From the NCBI RefSeq assembly GCF_029623395.1, contig NZ_JAPYKK010000008.1:1-64000 (forward strand): DNA of 64,000 bases. Reading direction: 5' to 3'. The DNA is from Sphingomonas echinoides. Its GTDB lineage: Bacteria > Pseudomonadota > Alphaproteobacteria > Sphingomonadales > Sphingomonadaceae. Shown here piece by piece: positions 42,524 to 50,902 of this stretch. Position numbers and translations under genes: made by a program. How positions within the stretch are numbered: the first letter of the stretch is position 1; each line of letters starts with the position of its first letter. The notes under the pieces were generated by a model, which searched no databases, had not been told where the DNA came from, and saw only the letters and a program-made list of their open reading frames with translations.

Positions 42524-43480
42524 TCAGGGCAACGCCGACCCCGTCCGGCGGACCGCCGACAGATAGGTTCGCATCCCCAGACTGGTTTGCGACGACAAGG
42601 CCATGAAGGCGCGACGGCGGTCGAACGGGTCGGGGCGGCGTTCGAACAACCCCGCATCGGTCATCCGCGAAATCCAGCGCAGCGCCGTGGTCGGCGCGAC
42701 GGCGGCGGCGATGCACAGGCTGGACACCGAAACCTGGACGCGCTCGAGTTCGGCGGCGAACAGATCCAGCAACATGTCCCAAGCCGGATCCTCGAACAGC
42801 CCCGCCCCGAAGAACTGGTCGCGAAGGCGGCGCGCGCGGATCGCGTCGCGTACGTCCCGGACGCGGATGTCGGGCCGTTCCAGCAGGGGCGCCGAGCGAT
42901 AGGTCAGACCCGGGTCGGAGACCGCAGGCGGACGCGATAGTTCATCCTCGCCACGGGTAAGCCGCGTCAACGTCTCGGCGATTCGAGCGATTTCCTCGTT
43001 GAGGCGCATTAACCGAACCGAATCGGGTGTTCCGCCAATATCCTGTAATCGCCGCGAGTCAGGGCTCAGCGCCACGCATAGACTGGCGACTCGCTCGGTC
43101 GTCGTCGGGGAACACAGCAGGTCGATCGGCGCGGTCCCGATTGTCCCCGTAACACAATCGATCTGGGACGGATCGAGCACGATCACCGCGCGGGTCGCCC
43201 CGGTGACGGCCAGATCGGCAAGCACGGACAGCACGCGTTCTAATACCGCATCGGGAACGCTCGAGGCTTCCGCCAGAATCGCATGGCACAATCCCTGGCG
43301 TTCGAGCCTGCCGGCTGCTTCTTCCCACGGCACCGGGCCGAGAAGCCGCGCATCACAGGCTTGGATTGCCTCCGCCCCCGCCGAACAATCATTCGCGATC
43401 AGCAGGACGGATCGTTGGTCTATACGTGCCGGGTCGCGTCCGTATCGACCGAAATCGTCGAAGGCCATCGGTTCGGTCAT
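42524..43480 (-). CDS. MarR-like winged-helix protein with N-terminal pseudo-receiver
   Basis: A 318-residue protein without an assigned function. Residues about 20-140 look like a receiver-type fold (RSVLLIANDCSAG, then TRAVIVLDPSQID) that lacks the acidic pair and phospho-acceptor. The C-terminal part (about 215-318) resembles a MarR-type winged helix: DMLLDLFAAELERVQVSVSS, TALRWISRMTDAGLFERRPD, then RRAFMALS. The DNA-recognition layout of helix plus wing (DPFDRRRAF) is good. The start at 43480 follows GGGGGAGCG; a frame 46 residues longer exists. It is transcribed alone. It may regulate transcription through a non-phosphorylated signal domain; the target is unknown. Confidence 0.72.
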   Translation of the reverse strand: MTEPMAFDDFGRYGRDPARIDQRSVLLIANDCSAGAEAIQACDARLLGPVPWEEAAGRLERQGLCHAILAEASSVPDAVLERVLSVLADLAVTGATRAVIVLDPSQIDCVTGTIGTAPIDLLCSPTTTERVASLCVALSPDSRRLQDIGGTPDSVRLMRLNEEIARIAETLTRLTRGEDELSRPPAVSDPGLTYRSAPLLERPDIRVRDVRDAIRARRLRDQFFGAGLFEDPAWDMLLDLFAAELERVQVSVSSLCIAAAVAPTTALRWISRMTDAGLFERRPDPFDRRRAFMALSSQTSLGMRTYLSAVRRTGSALP

Positions 43481-43712
43481 GGTTGCGCTCCCCCACGCTG
43501 CGAGGCTCCCCAGCCCTCGCTTTCGTAAAGTACGCATTCTGCCAAAAGGGAACAGCTCAATTCGCGCCACTTCGGCGATCATTATGCAAGATCCAGAGCA
43601 TCCCACTCCGGATTGCACCAGAACGGACCCAATTGCCTAAGTACACTCAAATCGCCGGGTCAGTCTGCGCCCATAGGAGAAACAGGCCGATTCGAAATGG
43701 GGAATTGCGCTA

Positions 43713-45125
43713 TCAGTCCAGAGACTTCACGATTTCCTCGACCATTTTTTTGGCGTCGCCCAGCAACATCATCGTATTGTCCATATAGAAGACATCGTTG
43801 TCGACGCCGGCATAGCCGACCCCGCCCATCGACCGCTTGATGAACAGCACGGTCTTCGCTTTTCCGACGTCGAGCACCGGCATGCCATAGATCGGCGAGG
43901 TCTTGTCGGTCTTTGCCGCCGGATTGGTGACGTCGTTCGCGCCGATCACGAAAGCAACGTCGGTCTGTGCGAACTCGCTGTTGATGTCCTCCAGCTCGAA
44001 CACGTCGTCATACGGCACGTTCGCTTCCGCGAGCAGCACGTTCATGTGCCCGGGCATGCGGCCGGCGACCGGATGGATCGCATATTTCACGCGGACGCCG
44101 TGCTCCTTCAGCTTGTCGCCCATTTCGCGCAGCGCGTGCTGCGCCTGGCTGACCGCCATGCCGTAGCCGGGGACGATGATGACCTGCTCCGCCTGGCCGA
44201 GCAGGAACGCCGCGTCGTCGGCGGACCCACGCTTCCACGGACGCTGCTCCTTCGCTTCGCCGCCCGCAGCCGCCGCATCGCCGCCGAAGCCGCCTGCGAT
44301 GACGCTGACGAAGCTGCGGTTCATCGCCTTGCACATGATGTAGCTGAGAATCGCACCCGAAGATCCGACCAGCGCGCCAGTGATGATCATCGCGCTGTTG
44401 TGGAGCGTGAACCCCATCGCGGCTGCCGCCCAGCCCGAATAGGAGTTGAGCATCGACACGACGACCGGCATGTCCGCACCGCCGATCGGCACGATCAGCA
44501 AGAAGCCGATGACGAAGCTGAGGCCGGTGATCGTCCAGAACACCCAGGCGCTCTGATCCTGGGTGAAATAGCCGACGAGACCGACGATCGCCACCAGCAC
44601 CGCGATGTTGATGACATGCCGTCCGGGCAGCAGGATCGGCTTGCCCGACATGTTGCCGTTGAGCTTGAGGAAGGCGATCACCGAGCCGGAGAAGGTGATC
44701 GCACCGATCGCGATGCCGAGCCCCATCTCGATCCGCGAGACGGTCAGGATCTGCCCGTCATCGCCCAGGATCCCGAACGCGCCGGGGTTGAGATACGCCG
44801 CCGCCGCAACCAGCACCGCCGCCATGCCGACCAGCGAGTGGAACGCCGCAACAAGCTGCGGCATGTCGGTCATCGCGATCCGTCGCGCGGTAACGATTCC
44901 GATCGCCGCACCGATCGCCATCGCAACCCCGATCTCGAACGGTGACGCGAGATGATGCGCGAACAGCGTGGTGCCGACCGCGAGCGCCATGCCGATCATG
45001 CCGAGCCGGTTGCCGCGTTGCGCAGTCGCGGGCGACGACAGGCCGCGTAGCGCGAGGATGAAGCACACCCCCGCGACGAGATACGCGAGCGCAACCCAGG
45101 GATTTACCGGTGCCGTATGTTCCAT
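43713..45125 (-). CDS. pntB: NAD(P) transhydrogenase subunit beta
   Basis: Membrane subunit coupling proton flow to hydride transfer from NADH to NADP+. The 470 residues include about eight membrane segments (1-260) and the NADP-binding dIII domain (about 285-470) with VIIVPGYGMAVSQAQHAL, YAIHPVAGRMPGHMNVLLAEA and FVIGANDVTNPAA. The last gene of a five-gene minus-strand operon, 41 bp after pntAB. Full length with all dIII motifs, so likely active. Confidence 0.95.
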   Translation of the reverse strand: MEHTAPVNPWVALAYLVAGVCFILALRGLSSPATAQRGNRLGMIGMALAVGTTLFAHHLASPFEIGVAMAIGAAIGIVTARRIAMTDMPQLVAAFHSLVGMAAVLVAAAAYLNPGAFGILGDDGQILTVSRIEMGLGIAIGAITFSGSVIAFLKLNGNMSGKPILLPGRHVINIAVLVAIVGLVGYFTQDQSAWVFWTITGLSFVIGFLLIVPIGGADMPVVVSMLNSYSGWAAAAMGFTLHNSAMIITGALVGSSGAILSYIMCKAMNRSFVSVIAGGFGGDAAAAGGEAKEQRPWKRGSADDAAFLLGQAEQVIIVPGYGMAVSQAQHALREMGDKLKEHGVRVKYAIHPVAGRMPGHMNVLLAEANVPYDDVFELEDINSEFAQTDVAFVIGANDVTNPAAKTDKTSPIYGMPVLDVGKAKTVLFIKRSMGGVGYAGVDNDVFYMDNTMMLLGDAKKMVEEIVKSLD

Positions 45126-45166
45126 CGTTTAAACCCCTGCCCGCCCGTTCAGCCGCCCGTATCGCG

Positions 45167-45460
45167 TCACTTCGCGACCGGTCGTTCTTTCTTCTTGTAC
45201 ATCGCCAGCATCCGCTGCGTCACCGCGAAGCCGCCGAAGATGTTGACGCTCGCCAGCACCACCGCGAGCAGCCCGAGCCATTTCGACCAGACCGACCCTT
45301 CCGCCGCAGACGCGATCAGCGCGCCGACGATAATCACCGAGGAGATCGCGTTGGTCACCGCCATCAACGGCGTATGCAGCGCCGGAGTAACCGACCAGAC
45401 GACGTAATAGCCGACGAAGCAGGCCATGACGAAGATCGACAGGATTGAGATAAAGTCCAT
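45167..45460 (-). CDS. pntAB: NAD(P) transhydrogenase subunit alpha, part 2
   Basis: The small membrane part of the alpha subunit, separate from the NAD-binding part, as in alphaproteobacteria such as Rhodospirillum. The 97-residue product has three membrane segments: SILSIFVMACFVGYYVVW, TNAISSVIIVGALIASA and LGLLAVVLASVNIFGGFAV. The start at 45460 follows AGGGGCAC; the frame extends 13 residues further upstream. It is separated from pntAA by the PH-domain gene. Confidence 0.92.
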   Translation of the reverse strand: MDFISILSIFVMACFVGYYVVWSVTPALHTPLMAVTNAISSVIIVGALIASAAEGSVWSKWLGLLAVVLASVNIFGGFAVTQRMLAMYKKKERPVAK

Positions 45461-45471
45461 GGATTGTGCCC

Positions 45472-45831
45472 CTATCGGTCGATCTTGGTTGCCATCCAAC
45501 CCTGTAGCCCGCGGATGTCGGAATCGCGCCCGATCCGAAATTCAATCGGCGCCCGACCGGATAGATAGATCTTCAGTTCCGCATCGAGATCGAACGTGCC
45601 CGCCGTCTCGATCGAGAAGGCGGTAATCGACCGGTACGGCACAGTCAGATATTCCCGCTTTGCGCCAGTCAGACCCTGCACGTTGATGTACAGCACGCGC
45701 CAATTCGTGAACGCGATAAAATCGCGGACGGTCTTGAACACGAACCGCACATCTTCCTGATCGGTCAACGCATCCCCGTGCTTGTCGATCAGTTCGGCCG
45801 CCGAGGCCGCGGTTGCATTAAGCAGCCCCAT
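45472..45831 (-). CDS. Bacterial PH-domain protein inside the pnt operon
   Basis: A 119-residue cytoplasmic protein resembling the bacterial PH_1 domain: VRFVFKTVRDFIAFTNWRVL, EYLTVPYRSITAFSIETAG, DLDAELKIYLSG and a C-terminal helix GRDSDIRGLQGWMATKI. Such domains bind proteins or membranes; no enzyme residues are seen. Its ATG overlaps the pntAA stop by one base (TGATG), and it ends 12 bp before pntAB, so it is translationally coupled to the transhydrogenase. Function in complex assembly or regulation is inference. A GTG one codon upstream is an alternative start. Confidence 0.82.
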   Translation of the reverse strand: MGLLNATAASAAELIDKHGDALTDQEDVRFVFKTVRDFIAFTNWRVLYINVQGLTGAKREYLTVPYRSITAFSIETAGTFDLDAELKIYLSGRAPIEFRIGRDSDIRGLQGWMATKIDR

Positions 45832-46952
45832 CACCCCAACAACCGTGCGTTGACGATCTTGCCGCCCTGGGTCAGCCGGATCGCATCCCCGATCTCGGCG
45901 TCGAGCACGGGCTTGCCCTGCTCCTTGTCCCAGAATGCGCTCAGGAAATTGAACAGGTTGCGGGAGAACAGCGCCGAGGCATCCGCCGCAAGCCGCGACG
46001 GTACGTTGCGATGGCCGACGATCGACACACCGTTGACGACGACCACCTCACCGACGACAGAACCCTCGACATTCCCGCCGCTCTCGACCGCGAGGTCGAC
46101 GATCACCGAACCAGGCCGCATGCTCGCGACTTGCGCCGCCGAGATCAGCCGCGGTGCCGGGCGTCCCGGGATCAGCGCGGTAGTGATGACGATGTCCTGC
46201 TTGGCGATATGGCCCGACACCAGTTCGGCCTGCGCCGCCTGATATTCCGGGCTCATCTCGCCCGCATAGCCGCCCGACCCTTCGCCTTCGATCCCGGCGA
46301 CTTTCTCGACGAAGATCGGCTTGGCGCCAAGGCTCTGGATCTGCTCACGCGTCGCGGCACGGACGTCGGTCGCGGACACCTGCGCGCCGAGCCGTCGTGC
46401 GGTCGCGATCGCCTGCAACCCGGCGACACCGACCCCCATCACGAACACCCGCGCCGCCGAGATCGTCCCCGCCGCGGTCATCATCATCGGGAAAGCGCGG
46501 CCATACGCCGCCGCTGCATCCAGCACCGCCTTATAGCCCGCGAGGTTCGACTGAGACGACAGGATGTCCATCGACTGCGCACGCGTGATCCGCGGCATGA
46601 ATTCCATCGCCAGCGCCTCGATCCCCGCGGTGGCATAGCCATCGATCCGCGCACGGTCGGCGAAGGGATTGAGCGCGGCGACCAGCCACGCGCCGGACGT
46701 CGTGCCTGCCAGTGAAGCCGCGTCCGGCCCCTGTACCCCCAATACGATATCGGCACCCGCAAGCGTCGAACCACGGTCCGCAACACTCGCGCCGGCCGCG
46801 GCATAGTCCGCGTCCGTGATCGATGCGGTGCTGCCGGCACCCGCCTCGACCGCGACGCTGGCCCCTAAGGCAACGAATTTCTTGACCGTTTCCGGGGTGG
46901 CGGCGACGCGGCGCTCGCCTTCGGCGGTTTCGCGGAGAACGGCGATCTTCAC
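45831..46952 (-). CDS. pntAA: NAD(P) transhydrogenase subunit alpha, part 1
   Basis: The peripheral NAD(H)-binding dI domain. The 373-residue protein is homologous to alanine dehydrogenase: KIAVLRETAEGERRVAATPE at the N terminus, QSNLAGYKAVLDAA, VFVMGVGVAGLQAIATARRLGA (nucleotide fold, about residue 169), the mobile-loop region and VIVDLAVESGGNVEGS. It lies 2 bp after the stop of the oxidase subunit gene and couples to the PH-domain gene. Length and motifs indicate an intact subunit. Confidence 0.95.
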   Translation of the reverse strand: MKIAVLRETAEGERRVAATPETVKKFVALGASVAVEAGAGSTASITDADYAAAGASVADRGSTLAGADIVLGVQGPDAASLAGTTSGAWLVAALNPFADRARIDGYATAGIEALAMEFMPRITRAQSMDILSSQSNLAGYKAVLDAAAAYGRAFPMMMTAAGTISAARVFVMGVGVAGLQAIATARRLGAQVSATDVRAATREQIQSLGAKPIFVEKVAGIEGEGSGGYAGEMSPEYQAAQAELVSGHIAKQDIVITTALIPGRPAPRLISAAQVASMRPGSVIVDLAVESGGNVEGSVVGEVVVVNGVSIVGHRNVPSRLAADASALFSRNLFNFLSAFWDKEQGKPVLDAEIGDAIRLTQGGKIVNARLLG

Positions 46953-46954
46953 CG

Positions 46955-47083
46955 CTACTTACCCGAGATCAGCCACACCACCGCAAACGCGATGATGAAG
47001 CATGCAACTGCTCCGTATTTAAGGACTCCGATGACCTTGGTATAGGTCGCGCGGTGGACTTGCAGATCGCCCTCGTTCGCCAT
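46955..47083 (-). CDS. aa3-type cytochrome c oxidase subunit IV
   Basis: A 42-residue protein (MANEGDLQVHRATYTKVIGV, then one membrane segment VLKYGAVACFIIAFAVVWLI ending in GK). It matches the small COX4_pro_2 subunit of alphaproteobacterial aa3 oxidases, which packs beside subunits I and III. It is the first gene of the pnt operon, 2 bp before pntAA in that direction; no other oxidase genes are in the window. The start at 47083 is the family start; a longer frame is not supported. Confidence 0.85.
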   Translation of the reverse strand: MANEGDLQVHRATYTKVIGVLKYGAVACFIIAFAVVWLISGK

Positions 47084-47259
47084 CGGATCGTTCCTCACCT
47101 TATCGTTCCGCCTGTGCTTAGCGGGCGTCTTGCAACCCCTCAACCCCTGCAATTACTTAGGGCCGCGTGTCTCTCGCGTCCCGCGCTGGGTCGTTTAAGG
47201 CGGCTTTTACACCTTGCCGTTAGAGAATCGCTCCAAACAGAGTGAATTCGGGGAAGAGC

Positions 47260-48684
47260 ATGACGCGTAACGGCCAACGCCTGCTGATGCTGATCGACGA
47301 CGAACCCGCGCAGCGCAGGCTGATCGCGGCAATCGCCGCGCGGCGCGGATGGCGTGCGATCTTCGCCAACGACGGCGATACCGCAATCGCCATGCTCGGC
47401 TCGGCGGAAGGGATGCAACTCGATGCGATCCTCCTCGACCATTGGGCGCCCGAAGCGGATCCCACCGCGCTGATCGCCGAAATCCGCGCGCGCCGCCCCG
47501 CGCTCCCCCTGCTGCTGCTGACCGCCAACGGCTCGGTAGCGCAGGCGGTGAACGCCATGCGATCCGGCGCGACTGATTTTCTGGTCAAGCCGCTAGCACC
47601 CGAACGTCTGCTTGCGGCGCTCGATGCCGCAGTCGCCGAAAAGACCGCGGGCGAATTACGCCCCCTGACCGAAAAAATTCCAGCCTTGCTGGCGTTCGAC
47701 GAGATCGTCGGGTCCGCCCCCGATTTCCGTGCGGCCCTCGCGATCGCGGCCAAGGCCGCGCGGGCGCGCGTGCCTGTTCTGCTGGAAGGCGAGAGCGGTG
47801 TCGGCAAGGAAGTCGTCGCGGAGGCGATCCATGCAGCGTCGCCGCGCGGCAAGAAGCCGATGATCGCGGTCAATTGCGGTGCGATCCCCGCCAATCTTGT
47901 TGAAAGCGAACTGTTCGGCCATGAAAAAGGCGCCTTCACCGGCGCATTCGAACGCAAGACCGGTCGCTTCCAGGAAGCAGACGGCGGGACGCTTTTCCTC
48001 GATGAAATCGGCGAAATGCCGATCGAGGCACAGGTCAAACTGTTGCGCGTCCTGCAATCGGGCGAGGTCCAGTCGATCGGCGCGCGACAAGTGCGCGAAG
48101 TCGATGTCCGCGTGATTGCCGCCACCAACAAGCGGCTGACCGACGAAGTCGAAGCCGGGCGCTTCCGCGAAGACCTCTATTATCGCCTCAACGTCGTCCA
48201 GGTGACGATTCCCCCCTTGCGCGAACGCACCGGCGACATCCCCGCACTCGCCCGCCACTTGATGGCGCGAATCGCGCAGCAACCCGGGCTCCGCCAACTC
48301 GGCATCACCGACGACGCGCTGGCTTTGCTGGGACGCTATGACTGGCCCGGGAACGTCCGCCAGTTGCAGAACGCGCTCTTCCGCGCCGCCGTACTGTGCG
48401 ACGGCGACGCGCTGACCCAAGCCGATTTCCCGCAGATCGCGGCGCTCGGCGGCAAACGCCACGCCGCCCCTGCTTCCGCGCCGCTGGGGACATCGGGCGG
48501 AGTCACACTGTTTCACGCGGATGGTAATTTGCGCGCGCTGGACGAGATCGAAGCGGACGTCATCCGCCTCGCGATCGGCCATTATCGCGGGCGAATGACC
48601 GAGGTTGCGCGGCGGCTCGGGATTGGACGGTCGACGCTGTATCGCAAGCTCGGCGAACTCGGGATCGACAACGCCGCCGCCTGA
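47260..48684 (+). CDS. NtrC-type sigma54-dependent response regulator, intact
   Basis: A 474-residue regulator. The receiver (about 1-125) has IDDE and LLDHWAP with the phospho-Asp, plus VKPL with the lysine. The AAA+ domain has Walker A EGESGVGKE, an intact ELFGHEKGAFTGAFERKTGR sigma54-contact loop, Walker B GGTLFLDEIGEMP, and RFREDLYYRLNVVQVTIPPL; a Fis-type helix-turn-helix (GRMTEVARRLGIGRSTLYRK) ends it. The start at 47260 follows GGGGAAGAG; a GTG 18 bp upstream exists. No kinase gene is adjacent. Its targets are unknown. Confidence 0.92.
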   Translation: MTRNGQRLLMLIDDEPAQRRLIAAIAARRGWRAIFANDGDTAIAMLGSAEGMQLDAILLDHWAPEADPTALIAEIRARRPALPLLLLTANGSVAQAVNAMRSGATDFLVKPLAPERLLAALDAAVAEKTAGELRPLTEKIPALLAFDEIVGSAPDFRAALAIAAKAARARVPVLLEGESGVGKEVVAEAIHAASPRGKKPMIAVNCGAIPANLVESELFGHEKGAFTGAFERKTGRFQEADGGTLFLDEIGEMPIEAQVKLLRVLQSGEVQSIGARQVREVDVRVIAATNKRLTDEVEAGRFREDLYYRLNVVQVTIPPLRERTGDIPALARHLMARIAQQPGLRQLGITDDALALLGRYDWPGNVRQLQNALFRAAVLCDGDALTQADFPQIAALGGKRHAAPASAPLGTSGGVTLFHADGNLRALDEIEADVIRLAIGHYRGRMTEVARRLGIGRSTLYRKLGELGIDNAAA

Positions 48685-48691
48685 TCGGGCT

Positions 48692-49576
48692 TTACCAAAG
48701 GATTCCCTTCACTGGCTTGACCGGTTCGGGCGCCGGTTCGCCGAGTGCCTGGAGAAGATCGATTTCGATCGTCGTGCACATCGACGTCAGCGGTACGTCG
48801 TGCACGGTGTTGGCGAACGGATCGACCAGATCGTCGCCGATCTTGAGCACGGCGAGGAACATCAACCCTGCAACCGTCGACCCGATCGGCGTGGCGAACC
48901 CCAGCGTCTCGACCAGCCCGATCGGGAGCAGGATACAGAACAGCCGTGCGAAGAATTCGGGGAAGAAGCGATACTGGTTGGGCAAAGGCGTGTTCTTCAG
49001 CCGCTCCATCCCGCCCTGCGCGTTGGCGATATCGACCAGCACGCGCTCGATCGACGCCTGCTGGATCGTGTCGATCCAACCCTTCTGGCGCGCCTGGTCT
49101 ACTCGGCGACCCGTACCGTCGAGAATCCCGTTGGCGACGTTGTTGCGCGACAGCGGGGGCTTGGCCTCGTCGGGAGACAGGAAGCGCAGCGCTTCCTCGC
49201 GTGTATCCTGCTTGCGCAACTGGCACCGTAGGACGTGGACGTAGGTGATCTGGCGCAGGATGATCGCGCGTTGCAGGTCGCGGCCCTCTTCGTCGGGCAG
49301 GTAGCTGCGCGCCGCACGCGACAGGCTGCGCGACGCGTTGATCATCCGACCCCACAGTTCGCGCCCTTCCCACCAGCGTTGGTACGCCGAAGTACTACGA
49401 AACCCGAGGAACAGCGCGAGCGCCGAACCGAACAGCGTCAGCGGCAGCGACGGTGCCTTGAACGGCAGGATGTAGTAGGTAACCGTAACGATCACGTCCC
49501 ACACGAACAGCGCGAGCAGCGGCCGCCACACTTCGGCGACGATCTGCCGATATCGTGGGACTGCGTCGATGATCAT
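48692..49576 (-). CDS. Bestrophin-like membrane channel protein
   Basis: A 294-residue inner-membrane protein of the bestrophin/UPF0187 family. Family features: VWDVIVTVTYYILPF, LTLFGSALALFLGFRSTSAYQRWWEGRELWG near residue 48-78, a long helical cytoplasmic part, and IGDDLVDPFANTVHDVPLTS near the C terminus. Bacterial bestrophins form pentameric ion channels. The ATG at 49576 follows GGAGGAAATTG, a near-perfect Shine-Dalgarno; the TTG one codon upstream is rejected. It converges with the NtrC-type gene, 7 bp away. Confidence 0.88.
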   Translation of the reverse strand: MIIDAVPRYRQIVAEVWRPLLALFVWDVIVTVTYYILPFKAPSLPLTLFGSALALFLGFRSTSAYQRWWEGRELWGRMINASRSLSRAARSYLPDEEGRDLQRAIILRQITYVHVLRCQLRKQDTREEALRFLSPDEAKPPLSRNNVANGILDGTGRRVDQARQKGWIDTIQQASIERVLVDIANAQGGMERLKNTPLPNQYRFFPEFFARLFCILLPIGLVETLGFATPIGSTVAGLMFLAVLKIGDDLVDPFANTVHDVPLTSMCTTIEIDLLQALGEPAPEPVKPVKGILW

Positions 49577-49777
49577 CAATTTCCTCCAGGCGTTGCGATG
49601 TTGCAGTGCGATACGAACATGGCGCCATTAGGTTCAGCATGGAACCCATGGGACTGAGCGCGCCCTTACCACGCGCCGCCGGTACGCATCCCCGCGTGTC
49701 ATACGTATAACCAGAGTGTTATTTTCCGCTACGGAGGCTTGACCGTGACGAACGGGGCGATTGAGCCGACCAGGCGT

Positions 49778-50842
49778 TCACCCCGCCACCAGCGCCTGAT
49801 CGCGCAACCCGCGCCACACCCGCACCGCCTGAACCGTTTCGGCGACATCGTGAACGCGATGCAGCTGAACGCCAGCCTCGACACCCTTCAACGCAAGCGC
49901 AATCGACCCGCCGAGCCGTGCATCCGCCGCGGCTTCGTTCGACAGCGCGCCGATCATCCGCTTGCGGCTGGCGCCGAGCAGGATCGGGCAGCCGAGGCCG
50001 TGGAAGATCGCCAGACCGTTGAGCAAGGCGAGGTTCTCCGCGAGCGTCTTGCCGAAGCCAATTCCGGGATCGACGATGATCCGCGTACGATCGACCCCGC
50101 CCGCCACGACCGCGTCGATCCGCGCTTCCAGCCAGTCGAACACGTCGGTCAGCACATTGTCATAGCGGTGCGCACCGTGGCCGCCACCCGCCGGATCGGG
50201 TGAATGCATCAGCACGACCGGGCACCCCGCCCCCGCGACGACCTCCAGCGCGCGGTCGTCCCACAGCAGCGCGGCGACATCGTTGACGATCGCCGCCCCC
50301 GCCGCGAGCGCGGCTTCCATCACCCCAGCTTTGCGCGTGTCGATAGAAACCAGCGTTCCGCTCCGCGCGAGCCGTTCGACCACGGGCACGACGCGTGCGA
50401 TCTCGTCGCCTTCCCACACCACCTGCGCACCGGGCCGGGTTGATTCGCCACCCACGTCGATGATCGCCGCGCCCGCCGCCGCCATCGCGACTCCGGCCGA
50501 CGCCGCCGCCGCGGGATCTTGGCCATGCGTGCCGCCGTCCGAGAAGCTGTCGGGCGTGACGTTGAGGATCGCGGCGACCGACGGCTGATCGAACCGGAGC
50601 GTCCGCTCCCCCAGCGTCATGGCGGCGCGCGGCGCGGTGATCCGCGCGTGGAGCCGGGCAGCGCGTTCGTCCACAAGCAGGTCGGCCAATGCGGTGATCG
50701 GGACGGTGCGGCGGCGACCGCCCTCGATCACGTCATAGGCAGCGAACCACAGCATCCCGCCCGCGAGCCGAGCGACCGCGCCATCACGCCCGACGGGAGA
50801 ATCGACGAACTGGACCGGGCGGAGATGAAGGGGATCGCGCAT
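49778..50842 (-). CDS. folP: Dihydropteroate synthase
   Basis: Condenses p-aminobenzoate with hydroxymethyl-dihydropterin pyrophosphate in folate synthesis; the sulfonamide target. The 354-residue protein has an ~85-residue N-terminal extension, as in some alphaproteobacteria, and then the TIM barrel with AILNVTPDSFSDGG, DVGGESTRPGA, SIDTRKAGVMEAAL, NDVAALL, IIVDPGIGFGKTLAENL and GASRKRMIG. The start at 50842 is preferred to 50878 because it gives the usual MRDPLHLRP beginning. It is 60 bp downstream of smc in the same direction. Confidence 0.93.
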   Translation of the reverse strand: MRDPLHLRPVQFVDSPVGRDGAVARLAGGMLWFAAYDVIEGGRRRTVPITALADLLVDERAARLHARITAPRAAMTLGERTLRFDQPSVAAILNVTPDSFSDGGTHGQDPAAAASAGVAMAAAGAAIIDVGGESTRPGAQVVWEGDEIARVVPVVERLARSGTLVSIDTRKAGVMEAALAAGAAIVNDVAALLWDDRALEVVAGAGCPVVLMHSPDPAGGGHGAHRYDNVLTDVFDWLEARIDAVVAGGVDRTRIIVDPGIGFGKTLAENLALLNGLAIFHGLGCPILLGASRKRMIGALSNEAAADARLGGSIALALKGVEAGVQLHRVHDVAETVQAVRVWRGLRDQALVAG

Positions 50843-50902
50843 CAGCCTGTATGTCCTCGTTTGCGCGCCAGACGCCACCAGAAAAGCGCACGCCGCGATG
50901 CG

